NCBI GenBank assembly: GCA_001931905.2
Contig: MSJI02000005.1
Coordinates: 16,919 to 80,918, forward strand
Reading direction: 5' to 3'
DNA: 64,000 bases
Source of the DNA: Cladosporium sp. IMV 00045
Taxonomy: Eukaryota; Ascomycota; Dothideomycetes; Cladosporiales; Cladosporiaceae
Shown one piece after another: positions 21,595 to 32,615 of this stretch (position 1 is the stretch's first letter; every line of letters starts with the position of its first letter). The notes beneath the pieces are model-generated. The model did not search any database. It worked only from the letters and a program-made list of their open reading frames with translations, and was not told where the DNA came from. The position numbers were made by a program, and so were the translations under genes.

Positions 21595-22939
21595 CAAACC
21601 ACGCCCGCAGACGATACCGTAAGTATGAAAGTGCCAGGAGTCACTTGTCTAGAAGGAGGGTAATGTCACGGGCCTGGCCTGTGACATGCCGATAGTGTTC
21701 CTGCTTGCAGGATGGCAGGTGAGCCGAGGATCGGCTTCACCTGCGAACTCTGTTCTGAACCTCATTCGTAGCTCTTCGAGCTACGTCCTTGTCATAGAAC
21801 CTGTCTGTAGGTTGGCCGTGGTAGACCGTATCTATTCCTGTTTGCATCTACACCTACGTCCCGACTCCCGCCCGTGACACTAGGAATGCATCATGGCGTC
21901 TTCCCTTGAGAACCACTCAGACCCAGAACTGATGAACCGCAACAGGGACCACACCGCTGATGAAAATGTTGAACAGAAGGTCGACTCCAGTGGAATCTGA
22001 AGATGATCTTGTGTGGATCGAAACAGATACTGCGCCAGCCACTAAGCGGCCCATCATCAGGAACGCAAACTCTGCATCCACCGGTGCCACTTCTAGAACT
22101 ATTGCTTCGTTCAGGGCGTTCAGAAACGCAGCGATTGCGATGGTGGTCAAAATGACATGGACTTCGCGCATGCTGCAGGTGCTTGTTGGTGGCGGGGCTT
22201 GCGATGGCGTGGTCAAGGACTGATGTGCTGTGAAAGTGATGTGCCTGCGATGCGAGGAACGCGCGCGGATCATATCATTTCGAAAGAGGATGTCTCCGTG
22301 ATCAATTGTGACCAGTCAGATTCTCCTTGCGTGAATCCTTCTTGCAAATCAAGCTCGGTGAAGCTCCGGCGCCGTTGCACTGTATCGCCAGTAGTGCAAA
22401 TGCGCGATATATGAAGTGCCACGGCTCGGCAATTGCATGCTGGGTACCGAATGCCCTTTCGGAGGCCCCGTTCTCAGCTCATACATGCATCCATGGCCGT
22501 GTCGATGAACATGGCGATCTTGACCGCAGAGACTTGTCCAACGAGGCTCGCTGTGGAAGTTGTCTACCAGGCATCGAAAAGCCGAGAAGGGCAATATACG
22601 ACTGGTCCATTTTGATCCATGTTCAGAGATTGTGGCCAACAGAGCTGTAAGAAAACAACTGGTGTATGCATAGCATGGGCTGAAGGTGCGATGTAAACAT
22701 CAAATGCTGGTGATGTTGTTCATGTTACAAGCGAGCTGAAAGTCGGCTCAGCCACCGCTTGAAGTCGCGTGATGATGACGCAACAGCTCAGCCCAGGCAG
22801 TCGCATTCTCCCGCCAGCTCTATACCTTCATGTTACCTCACACCACTTCACTTCATTTCGCCCACATCACCTTGTCACATCAACGGGACACAAGACTCTC
22901 ATAGCAAGCAAGCATCACCCAACCGAGAACACAATCATC
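21595..22939. other. Intergenic after the gap, with hairpins
   Basis: No second copy in this window, so conservation cannot be used. A run of four short inverted repeats lies at 21665-21813. A 118-codon hydrophobic minus-strand frame (21917-22273) was seen but not accepted. The 3' end should hold the PLDc_N promoter. Confidence 0.5.
21665..21813. repeat. Cluster of four short inverted repeats
   Basis: Consecutive potential hairpins: 21665-21685 (gtcac...gtgac), 21716-21743 (caggtgagccga / tcggcttcacctg, one bulge), 21768-21784 (gtagctc ttc gagctac, perfect) and 21798-21813 (aacct / aggtt). They could be a structured RNA or cruciform-forming DNA; function unknown. Confidence 0.5.
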
Positions 22940-23325
22940 ATGCTCAACTTCCTCCTCCAACTCTGCCTCGTGGCCCTGTGCCACGCCGCGCCGATCGCCG
23001 ACGAATCGCTCAGCACCATGAGCTCCAACGCCACCCAGTACGGCACTGGCGGCGGCATCATTGGTTTCATCATCCTGGTGTTGGACATCCTCACGTGGAG
23101 TACGTCTCGCTCTTGCTCTCATAATTTCAGTTATACACAGCATGCTAACCGAAGCTCACAGTCGAGGTCCTCAAGTCGAGCCGCCCTGTCAGCCACAAGC
23201 TTCTGTGGTCCATTCTCGTCTTCATCTTCCCCATTGGTGGTCTTATCATTTACTACCTCCTTTCCGATCGTCAAAAGTGGAACAACGGAAATGGCTACGA
23301 GGTCATCGCGGAGGAGGCAAGGTAG
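22940..23325 (+). CDS. Small PLDc_N-domain membrane protein
   Basis: Two exons (22940-23099 and 23162-23325, 62-nt GT-AG intron), 107 residues. The start MLNFLLQLCLVALCHAAP reads as a signal peptide cut after CHA-AP. Two membrane segments follow: GIIGFIILVLDILTW with IEVL across the exon joint, and LLWSILVFIFPIGGLIIYYLL, ending before a charged tail (SDRQKWNN). The pattern DxxxxxEVLKSSRPxxxKLLWxxxVxxxPxxGxxxYYLLS is the PLDc_N (phospholipase D-nuclease N-terminal, PF13396-type) module. In bacteria this precedes cardiolipin synthase; in fungi it occurs as a stand-alone small membrane protein of unknown role. The start is set by the signal peptide. It lies tail to tail with the ankyrin gene. 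Confidence 0.85.
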
Positions 23326-23818
23326 AGCTGACAGGAGCATGCTGGAGAAAGAAACAGTGGAGTGCTCGACGAAGAGGTGTGAAGTCCTGTCAAGATCAGA
23401 GTTATCATGTTCGGGAGGCGATAAGCACGAGATATGATTTATGATACGGTCGATTTGCTTTAGGGTGCGTTTTGGATATAGCAATGCCATGGTTGTTTTT
23501 TCAATTCATCTGACGCTGTACCCATCGCAAGATCATGGTTCGATGATTCTTCTCTCATTTTGTTTGTGCAGACTCACTCGGATATATGACTCACATCTAC
23601 AGTGCCTCCTTTGAACATGTGCTTCAATAATGGAAGACGAATGCTGGAGAAAACGAGGGTTGCAAACCGAGACAGTAGGATATATTGCAGTTGCTATGAA
23701 GACATTCAAACATTACTAAAACAAAAGAAATATGCAAGATTGGTGGGAGCTTGCACCTCGACTACGCGCCGATGCCGTTCAGGCCAGTTGCACGCGATGT
23801 TATATACAATCGAGCCTC
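23326..23818. other. Convergent 3' intergenic
   Basis: 493 nt between the 3' ends of the PLDc_N gene and the ankyrin gene. AT-rich, no gene seen. Confidence 0.7.
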
Positions 23819-26500
23819 TCACTCCTTCACCAAATCCCTCAACTGGCTCAAAGCCTGCCTGATCTCAGGGCTAGAAGCCGGCCCACCGAGCAAAATCTCC
23901 AACTCATCTTTCATGCCACGGTCCTGCATGATTTCGAGGACGGACCGGCCCTCCTCGTCTCGAGCACTGAGATCCGGATTACCTGACTCGGCGAGCAGCT
24001 TGAACACCTCCGTCTCGCCGTTCTCAAGAGCCTGCAGCACCGCGTTCCAACCGCGGTACATCAAGTTCATGTCTGCGCCGCGCTCGATCAAGTGCTGGAT
24101 GTATGAAAGGTCGTCGGCGCGGTGGCGGCGGATGGCTTTGATGATGGGGAGGTGCTCGCCAGGGGAGTTGGGATCCGCACCTGCCTCATCGAGGAGGTAG
24201 CGGAAGATGGATTTGCGGTCCTCGCGGATGGAAGTGGTCAAAGGGCTGAAAACGCCGGCGTTCTTGTCCTCGACGTCGATGCCCTTGGCGATCAGCATCT
24301 TGACGCTGTCGATCTGGTTCGCCATGACTGCACGTTCCAGCGCCCCTTTGTTGATCTTCTTGGTTTCGATGTGAGGTAGAAGTCTGGCTAAGATCTCGGG
24401 GTTTCCAACAGCCAGTGTGATGGGCCACTCTTGGCCGCGGACTGCTGGGTCCGCTCCTTGGCTCAGAAGGAGATCCAGCACGTCCATGTTGTCGTTCTTG
24501 ATGGCCGTCGTGAGTGCAGTGTGGCCAGCAGCATTGCGCTCGTTGACATTAACTCCATGTTCGAGAAGGATCGCCAGACAGTCAATTTCGTTGTGTTCGA
24601 TACATTTCTCAATAATCCCCTTCGGATGGTGAGGGTTTGCGCCGGCTTTGAGAACTTTCACAAGAAGGTGAGGGCGGTGGTAGGTCACACATTTGTGTGT
24701 TGGGTAGTCCAGCGCGGCCAAATTTGGGTCCGCGCCTGCTGCAAGAAGCTTGTCGACGAGATCTTCGCGGTCGTCGCGGATTGCTGAGCAGAGGGGTGTG
24801 TAGATTCCATCTTTCTTCGCATTGGGGTCAGCATTGTGCCTGAGCAGCGCGTTTACCGCTTCAACACTATTGACCGAGGTGGCCAGTTCTAGGATGCCGG
24901 GAGCGAGTCTCAGGTCGACGCCTTTTGACAACAGGACTTCAAGAATCTCCGGCTTGTGAACGGAAGGCCAGAGCATGTGCTTAGGTCCTGGTAGATTGGG
25001 GTCGGCTTTGCGCTCGAGTAGCAGCTGGACGAGGTCCAGACGATTCGCATTGATCGCTTTGAACAAGGCTGTCTCGCCGTGCTGGTTCTTGCCATTCGGA
25101 TCGGTACCAAATTTGAGCATCATCTCAACTATGCTGGTGTCTGTGGATGACTCCATAGCGTGAATGAATGGAGTGTTCCCGTTCGCCATCAAGAGGTCTG
25201 GCCTTGCACCATGTTCGAGGTACAGCTGCGCGAAATGAGACTTTCCCTCGTGGAGAGACGCCGCGAAAGGAGTATTCTTGTGTTGGCCGGCGCTCAGGTT
25301 GGGATCTGCACCATACTTCAAGAGCATCTGCGCTCCTTCGAGGAACAATACTTCGGTCGCGGTGTAAAGCGGTGTAAGGTTGTGCTGGTCCTTCGCGTTC
25401 GGGTTGGCTCCAAACAACAACAAAAGTCGTGCGGCGTCCAGGTCGTAGGTGGAGATTGCAAGACGTAGTAAGCTCTCGTCATGCTCGCCGTCTACCGGAA
25501 CGCCCACGTCGAGAAGTCTTTCCATCGTTGCATGATCCCTTGCTCTTACCGCATCGACCAACGCGGCTTTCTGGACGGGCGAAGGTAAACTCTTAGATCG
25601 GGGCGACCAACGTGGCGCTGCTCTTGAATCCACAGTCGGTCTCGCAGTGTGGTTTGATGCGACGCTATTGACATCCCGTCGGCTTGAAGAATCATCCCAA
25701 TATCTCAATGACTGATTCGACATTGTAGACAGTGACACGCGGTCATCGCTTTGCCGTGGGATGGGCGTTCCGTTGGTGTTCCGTTGCGACGCCTTCAGCT
25801 CAAGTGTATCATGATTAGGGAATAGCGATAATGAGTGCTCCTGCATGGGCGACAACAGACTGTCCGTGGCCGTGTGTTGAGAATCTGTCTGGCTTGGACT
25901 TGACGAATGCGTGTCCCGGCGATTTGAACCTGTCTGTGTAGGGAGCTTTGGAGGCGACAAGTTTGCCAGCCGGCTCTCGAAGACTGCAATAAGAGCGGTG
26001 TATCCAATTCCGTTCGAGTTGTCCAAGTCCTCATTTCTTATGTCTGCGGGCATCGTAGCTAACGCAATTCTCAAACTCTCCTTGTCTTGAGTCAAGGCCT
26101 TCCGGAGCTTGTCAATCCCCGAAGCAGTGCCCATGTTGCGAAAGCCATTTCCCAACCTGCTGATGCCGTGCTTGTCTTCGCTTTTCAGCTTCCTCTTGAT
26201 CAATTGGCTCACAACAGTGAAGGAAGAGGAGACCCGCCGCAAACGCTCGAGAAGATCTGCGACATTGTCGGTTGATGGTCGTGCGGTGGCCTTTCCTGCC
26301 GCGAGCTCAGAGACTCCATTCTGGACTCTGAAGAGAATCCGGCTGGTGTCTAGGAAGTCAATGGCAAGGTTCTCGAATGCCGCGTCCTGAGTCTTCACGG
26401 CACTGAGGTAGTCCAACAAGTGGATGGCAACGGAATTGCCGAGGGAAATGGTGCTCGTACAAAGCTTGAGATGCGGACCAAATTTGATGTCGATACCCAT
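23819..26500 (-). CDS. Ankyrin-repeat protein with helical N-terminal domain, copy 2
   Basis: 893 residues, single exon. The start is the ATG at 26498-26500 (MGIDIKFGPHLKLC), the only start shared with copy 1; the frame is open further upstream but without ATG. Residues 1-180 form a predicted helical bundle (LLDYLSAVKTQDAAFENLAIDFLDTS) that resembles the N-terminal domains of fungal STAND/NLR-like proteins; this is an impression, not a match. A Ser/Pro/Asp-rich linker follows to about residue 300, then some 16 ankyrin repeats to the end, recognised by GADPN/GANPN turns, LL helices and xTPLxxA motifs. There is no NACHT or NB-ARC module. Likely an intracellular protein-binding factor; function unknown. 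Confidence 0.88.
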   Translation of the reverse strand: MGIDIKFGPHLKLCTSTISLGNSVAIHLLDYLSAVKTQDAAFENLAIDFLDTSRILFRVQNGVSELAAGKATARPSTDNVADLLERLRRVSSSFTVVSQLIKRKLKSEDKHGISRLGNGFRNMGTASGIDKLRKALTQDKESLRIALATMPADIRNEDLDNSNGIGYTALIAVFESRLANLSPPKLPTQTGSNRRDTHSSSPSQTDSQHTATDSLLSPMQEHSLSLFPNHDTLELKASQRNTNGTPIPRQSDDRVSLSTMSNQSLRYWDDSSSRRDVNSVASNHTARPTVDSRAAPRWSPRSKSLPSPVQKAALVDAVRARDHATMERLLDVGVPVDGEHDESLLRLAISTYDLDAARLLLLFGANPNAKDQHNLTPLYTATEVLFLEGAQMLLKYGADPNLSAGQHKNTPFAASLHEGKSHFAQLYLEHGARPDLLMANGNTPFIHAMESSTDTSIVEMMLKFGTDPNGKNQHGETALFKAINANRLDLVQLLLERKADPNLPGPKHMLWPSVHKPEILEVLLSKGVDLRLAPGILELATSVNSVEAVNALLRHNADPNAKKDGIYTPLCSAIRDDREDLVDKLLAAGADPNLAALDYPTHKCVTYHRPHLLVKVLKAGANPHHPKGIIEKCIEHNEIDCLAILLEHGVNVNERNAAGHTALTTAIKNDNMDVLDLLLSQGADPAVRGQEWPITLAVGNPEILARLLPHIETKKINKGALERAVMANQIDSVKMLIAKGIDVEDKNAGVFSPLTTSIREDRKSIFRYLLDEAGADPNSPGEHLPIIKAIRRHRADDLSYIQHLIERGADMNLMYRGWNAVLQALENGETEVFKLLAESGNPDLSARDEEGRSVLEIMQDRGMKDELEILLGGPASSPEIRQALSQLRDLVKE

Positions 26501-27412
26501 GGCAACGGACGTTCTGAGGGAAAGGAAAATCGTGGTACACAAAGCGAGGCGCACAAATGCGCCAGTCCGGCAGGACAATTAAATACGCGTGTCACTTTCG
26601 GTGACCAACACCGTAGGAATCGAGACCGCGCCACTACATTTCCCGCGAGCAGCCCGAGGACCAAGGATCCCTCGTTTCACGAGTGTGCATTGCCGAGATT
26701 GGGAGATCCTCTTCTTCACGCGGGAGTCTTGCGAGTTCTGGGCAGTGGATGGGTGAGTGAGAAGGAAGCAAGATCAAGGGACATGCATGATTCCTAATGG
26801 GCGGGACCTGGCGGGCCGTCTTGGTGGTGTCGATAGTGAAGAATCATGTGCCTGAAGAGAGCGCCACTCCGCTCGAATCCGGGTACGTGGAGTGGAGCCC
26901 TAAAATGGTGCCTGAATCGTGCCGCGTGTGAAGTCTCGGACCAGGCCGTGCAGGGCGATCTCAATGGTCAACAAACAAATGTTTTCCCAAGGAGCCGGGT
27001 TCCCCACAGTGAAGATTGCCCCTTCGCCTGAAGATCGATGTCTGTGACTTGCCAGAGCTGCACAAAGGATTGGAGGATCGGCTGCTGGTGGCTTGTTGTA
27101 TCTTTCGCGTGACTTTTGTTCCAGTGCCGCACCTCGCTTACTGCCTTTCGACCTGTCGACTTCTCCCCGTGGGACGTCGGTCTGTTAGGGCAACGGTCCA
27201 GGCCCGCAACTACTGACGAAGTTACCCATGTTTCGATAATTAATGTCAACAGTAGAATCTCGCGCTGCGGACCGAAAAGCTTCATTGTGATCTCGACTCT
27301 GGTAGCATGGAAAGTCTAAGCAACACGAAGAAGATGGAATTTTCTGTAGCTCTCAAAGTCTATACTACTTGCTGCATTCGCGATCATTGTACCCCAGGGA
27401 AGATATGTACAC
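26501..27412. other. Intergenic, ankyrin 5' side, copy 2
   Basis: Counterpart of 1546-2469, with several small indels. No gene seen. The ankyrin promoter is expected here. Confidence 0.6.
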
Positions 27413-29657
27413 CTAGTAGTCGTCGAAACCGATCCAGCACCGGATACCGAGGTAATTCTTGGTGTGACCTGCACTCCCCGCCCAATGGGTGCCAGTCATC
27501 ACAACAGCGTTCTTGTTCTGGATAGCATCGGACATACATGCGTAATTGTATCTCCAGCAGTCTTGTGTGTTGGCGTAGCCTCTCTGTGTGATTGGATTAT
27601 GGTTAGACGTTGCCGAAAAGGAGCAATATGGGGAACCTTATGCGGGATGGTACTTACCGAGCCGTTCATGTCAATGTTGTATGATCCGCCACAGTTGATA
27701 TCGGTCCAACCCCTGTACCACGCCTCATGCACGCACATCTCTTTCATCATCTTGTCATCGACTAGTTCCGGCAAGTCTTTGCCATCTTTGCCCTTGTTGT
27801 TTTTGTCCTCGCGGGTCTTCCAGACATTGCACTCCCAGTTTGGCGACTTCGTTGCCACTCTCTCATGAATTGGCTGCAAAGTGAACTCCAATCCCGACGG
27901 GCTTTCAGTGCGACGTCCACCCCACTTGAGATTGAACTGGTTCAGCCTGTCGTCATGATCACAACCGTCGAGAATCTTGTCGCGGAGGTTGAAGATGCAA
28001 GTGTCTCTGCTTGGAGGGTCGATCCCTTTGTAGCTGACAGAGATTTTGAGTGAGTCCCGACCGTCGTCGCCATCTGTGTACTCTCTTGTAGCCGCATCAT
28101 CCTTGAAGTCCAGGCTGCAGAACTCTTCAATCCGCCTCGCCGCCACATCACGACCGACCCATCTCCACTTGGATGTATCTTTGCGAACGGAGTCGTCTGA
28201 TTTGAAGCAGGTCTGCTCCATGGTCTGTTCCTCCTCTTCCTCTGTACCGCCAATCATCAGCTCATCCAAAGCACTGAGACGACTGTCGATCTCTGCGATA
28301 GGGTATGCGTTGTCTTCCTCGTCGTCATCCACGAAGCAAGGACATCTGCACTCATCAGCATTTGCGTCAATTTGAAAAGAAGCAGAGAACTTACCCTTGG
28401 TATAAGCCCTCGACGCCCTTGCATTCACCATTGCCGCTGGTTTTGCCGAGTTTATCACCTCCGCAAAGGCTACAGAACGGTTGCTGGATGCTGTACTCAT
28501 CCCAGCATTCACCTTCTTCTTCGTCTTCATCTTCGGATTGAGAAGGCTGCTCGTCAAGGAACTTTTTGGGAATCACCATGGTACCGTCCTCAGCGATCGA
28601 AATTCTTCCGACATGGTCTGCAAATGTCATCCAGGTGGCGAACTCTGTCAGGCTTCCACGAGCTTCGGCGTCAAGGCCTTTGAACATGACCAACTTCTCC
28701 GAGTATTCTTCGACTTCCCCGAATGTCTCAATGAGCAGCTGGTTCTTCGGCTTGGGAAAGAAGCCGGGGCTGACGTACTGCATGGCAGCCAGATTGCCTA
28801 AAACACACGATTGTCAGACGTCAAGCCACTATTCTCAAGGGGTGTTAGAATCATACCATCGACCTGAGCATCCCTCAAGATACCTTCAACCAGCTGAGCA
28901 AGGCAGCGTGGCACCCATCGTTTCTGCAGAGAACGCTTTTCTTCACGAGCACAGATGGCTTTACTCCACTGAGCTTCGATCTCGGCCTTCATACCAGGCA
29001 TGCTAATCTTGATGTCGCCGTTGTCTTCCTTGCTGATGCTAGGAACGTTGTCCGGCTTTGGCTGATCTGTGTCCAACGCAACAGTGGTACTGTCGCCACC
29101 TTCTGGCGCAAATTCAAACGTGCCATCGCTGGAACCCCAATCAGAGACTTCGTCCGCTTGATCATGTGAGATGCTGATGGTCACGACATGGTATCTGGAT
29201 GGGTCATCGAGGTTCTTGAAGCCCGAGCCCCAGGTCTGATCGGTGGATTGCTACGTTAGCATTATCCGAGTGATTTTACCTGCTTGACTTAACTTACCCA
29301 GAGGATCTCCAGGATTCTAGTCACGTAGGGCCTGCTTAGTTCGAGATAGCTTGCAACCATGCGCTTCTGCAATCCTTCGCTGCTACCGCCACCCATCGCT
29401 TCGGCCGTCTTTTGCCTGCAGTCGCTGGATTTGTAATCCGTACAGTCTAATTCCAAGAGCTTCTTGGAGACATCAGGTCCGAAGGTAACCTGGAGGCCAT
29501 CCTCCGTGTTGATAAAAATGTCGCTTCCGGTGACATCTGAAGTGGCAGAGCCTTGAATGTAAGAATCCGGATCTTTGGCGGTGAAGACCGGCGTCTGAGC
29601 GGCTACCAAGGACAATAGTCCGGCGTGAAGCAATAAGACTCCGGCATTGGCCTTCAT
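27413..29657 (-). CDS. Large secreted Cys-rich protein of unknown function, copy 2 (intact)
   Basis: Five exons: 29298-29657, 28857-29250, 28395-28797, 27658-28345 and 27413-27583, all GT-AG with introns of 47-74 nt and consistent phases; 671 residues. The start MKANAGVLLLHAGLLSLVAAQ is a signal peptide. The N-terminal half has two Lys-Arg sites in the same LQKR context, possible Kex2 sites. The middle carries an acidic run (QSEDEDEEEGE) and the Cys motif CSLCGG; the C-terminal half has spaced Cys/Trp motifs (DKILDGCD, FNLKWGGRR, WECNVW, DCWRYNYAC). The DGCD...KWGG pattern reminds me of C-terminal modules of some fungal secreted proteins and class V chitinases, with low certainty. No catalytic domain seen. 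It is divergent from the metalloprotease across 1.2 kb. The copy-1 version is broken. Confidence 0.83.
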
Positions 29658-30867
29658 CTTGGAAAAAAAAAATTGATGGAAGGAGTGTTTGCAATGATGA
29701 TGAAAGGGATATGTCAAGGAATGTTGGTGATGTTGGGCAGAGCGAATGTTGCGGCGGCTTGATCGCATTTATGTAGCTCCATAAGTATGCGACGATTCGC
29801 ATTGTGGTGGAAGGGCATTTTGCAAAATTGCTCCTAGCAGGCCCGTAATCCTTCGCGATGTTACAAGCGTTCTGCGGATGTATTGGGTCGCAGCAAGGAG
29901 ACTTGTCCCACGAAACGAGATTGTCTTGGTCATAGCTGTTTGTCCAAGACGTACGATTGCAATACAGCAGATGGACCTTCTCACCAAAAATCGAGCCCTG
30001 AAGGATGCGTTTGACAGGCCTGCATACGAACGCTATGGTAAAAGCAACAATGCATATATTCTTGTAGTTTTCAGCTCGGCATTTACCACCTGGAGGATTC
30101 GCTGCGCCAGCGCGCGTTCGTCAAAGGTATTCAGCCATTGACGGCTCTGTGAATCAAGCGCTAATCTTGATTTGAAACGAATGCTATGGGACTTGAGATA
30201 CCATGACTCGTAACCGAAGTGTTGATTTCATTTAAAAGCCTGCCATTGGACATGGGTCTCGTGAGGCTGAAGGGTGTTGGTTTAAATCTCCGCGAGCCAC
30301 GTGCCGAGCCTCGCTGTTGCATTCATTCATTTCTTCCTTCGTTCCTTCGCGCTCCAAATTCCAACGATTATATGCGCTATCATCTATCATTAGCCAGAAG
30401 CTGCATTGACATACAATTCCATTGGCCCTTGGGTAGTTAGGCCATAAGGGTCGACAGGCAATTTGGTAGCAGCTTCCCAACTGAGTTCCACTCTTGTCTT
30501 CGCTATAGCCATGCGCTCACTCTGAAAAAAGCAACATTGACAGGGGCTCAACTACATGCCCTATGTACACCTAGTCGAAAAGAAAGAGCCCAGAATCGTA
30601 ACACGAGGTGTTTTGAACGATGGATTGCAAACCTTGCCAGGCCGCAATTTGGACTCAAGACCAACTTGGACCTAATTGAAGCTGACTATCGCAAAGGAGA
30701 TGTCTGGCCTTGGAGCGGTGAATATCGAAGGTGCAGACCGTGCTATATATCACGGCATTTGCCCAGATGTTCGAAGCCAGTTATGAAAGACAGCCACACT
30801 CATTCCATTTCGTACTCCCCAACTGCCTTCTATCATTACTCTGAATCCTTTTCTCTTTCATTGCACC
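29658..30867. promoter_or_regulatory. Divergent intergenic of the secreted pair, copy 2
   Basis: 1210 nt between two divergently transcribed secreted-protein genes, so a shared control region is plausible. Bases up to 30438 belong to the ~1.6 kb stretch (28829-30438) absent from copy 1. The last 430 nt match 3897-4327. TATA-like element at 30744-30750. Confidence 0.6.
30744..30750 (+). promoter_or_regulatory. TATA-like element of metalloprotease, copy 2
   Basis: tatatat 124 nt before the ATG, conserved with 4202-4208. Confidence 0.5.
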
Positions 30868-32269
30868 ATGCGATCGCAAAAGGTATCCACTTTTGCCACA
30901 TGGCTCACCCTCGTCGCTGTACCTGTCGCAGCGGGACCTACATGGTGGGTTGACAAAAGCTGCGCAGCCTACTGGCCTGATGCTGAGGTACAAGGTGACG
31001 GCATGTCATCTGCCACCTTTGATAAACTCATGGCAGAGGTGGTTTCCTCAGTCAAGATGGGCTACAAACGCATGTCGCAACCGAAAAGCAAGGAATCTGC
31101 TGCGAATGAGATCTACGAAGCTCTGTTCAAGCACACGGCAGGCCAACCTCTTTCGGCGCCGGAAGATCCAAATTGGAACGAAGATGCGGAGTTCTACGAT
31201 GATTTCATCAGTAAGCAACCTTAAATGGCGTCTTTGTGATCTTAGCATTGCTAACAACCGCACAGACAAAGTCTGGGGCGAAGATTCGACATCAATGCAG
31301 CAGTGGCAGAAAGGAGACGTTCGTAATGGGCGTCCAAGTTCCGATCTGCGCATATACTGCGACAATGACGAGCGTTTTAAAGAGATGGATCCGAAGGATG
31401 AGCCTAAAGGCCTGCCTACGAGCAAGGACCGCTCCGATGATGAAAAGTACTACGTTGACAGCATCAACAAGATCAAAATCAAAGGCCTTCCGTCTTGCCA
31501 CGGAAACACCTTGCGAACAGACAACAGAGCAGCCCTAGCTTCGACCTCCGGTGGTAAAAGCGGAGTCCTGTATAAAGAAGCTCCATTTGATTCTTTCAGC
31601 CGAGTTTCGGTGACAGTGAGTTGCAGCACACCCACACACGCGATGCAGGAACCTCTTCGCTCGTACGCCTGGAACTGACTAACGACACTAGATCTGCGAT
31701 TACTTACTGAAGAAGAAGAACCGCCACGACCTCATGGGCAGTTTACCCGAAGGATATGGTCTTCTATCTCGAAAGGCTGAGCCGCATATCGACCAGCTTC
31801 GGGTGTTCACTAGCATGACGATGCTTCACGAGATGCATCACCACTCGTTCTACAAGAGTGGGTTGATACCATCAGTGCCTGATCTGAGAGCAATTAATTG
31901 ACGCACTATTCTTTTCAGAGTCCGATCATGCATACGATTGGAAGCCATCCGTCGCCCTTGTGAAGGAGAAAGCGGTCAACAACGCCGACAGTATGTCTTC
32001 TTGCAATTTCGCCTCGGGTTACTGGAAGTTTTGCTAACAGAACAACAACAGGCTATGCCATGTTCGGCGTTGCTATGCGAGGTCTTGATCAAGGATTCAA
32101 GGTGGATGTGAAGACTGGCGATTGGAAGAAGAGCATTGGAAGCATCCCAAAGACGGGAATCACGAAACGCGGAAACGCCGGCAAGGCGAAAGTGGCGCCT
32201 CGTCTCGCGTGCAGAGACAGCGGTATCGCTGGCACCGATGATAATATGTGCCGGGAGTTTACTGCTTAG
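30868..32269 (+). CDS. Secreted HExxH zinc metalloprotease (M35/aspzincin-like), copy 2 (intact)
   Basis: Five exons: 30868-31210, 31266-31615, 31692-31857, 31919-31990 and 32052-32269; GT-AG borders and matching phases; 382 residues. The start MRSQKVSTFATWLTLVAVPVAAG is a signal peptide. The zinc motif is HEMHH (residues 277-281; His277 and His281 as ligands, Glu278 as base). Downstream SDHAYDW (288-294) offers Asp289 or Asp293 as the third ligand, and VNNADSY (306-312) resembles the ALNNADSYALY stretch after the active site in M35 deuterolysins. Family membership is inferred from these motifs; the N-terminal 230 residues, with a CDND motif and KGLPSCHG, are unfamiliar. Probably extracellular, degrading protein for nutrition or interaction. 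It shares its upstream region with the secreted Cys-rich gene. Confidence 0.82.
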
Positions 32270-32615
32270 TTGACGTAAATCCATCGAGCAAGTAGGAACA
32301 GTTGTCTTGGGGAATGCGAATATGGAGATGTGCGTATCTAGTATCAAGGTGTTCAGCAATGGAACCATGTCCTCGAAATCCATAGAATAGGATTAGCCAA
32401 GCGTGGAATGTACATGGTCAAAAAACCGGGGTAAGAGATAATCAGAAATAGTACAGTTCTCATACGATCAAATGCTCGAAGCAAATGGTATCAAGACACG
32501 AGAATTAACCCATTTCTAGATGCTGGATAACCGCTAGTCACACAGAATACAAAGTGAAAATGAAATAACCCGCTCGCCAAACGCCACGAAATGCGCTGTC
32601 TCCATCAGCCTCCCA
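32270..32615. other. Convergent 3' intergenic, copy 2
   Basis: 346 nt between metalloprotease and UTP20 3' ends. It lacks the ~270 nt present in copy 1 (joint at about 32427-32450). Nothing else seen. Confidence 0.7.

Noticed and set aside
21481..21695. Frames running through the N gap
   Set aside because: They translate unknown bases and have no meaning.
21917..22273. 118-codon hydrophobic minus-strand frame
   Set aside because: Has an ATG and stop, but no recognisable domain, no second copy here to test constraint and it overlaps nothing supportive. Could be revisited with transcript data.
23819..26578. Longer start for the copy-2 ankyrin protein (26 more residues)
   Set aside because: The extension begins at TTG, has no ATG, and is not shared as an ATG-led frame by copy 1; the conserved ATG is at 26500.
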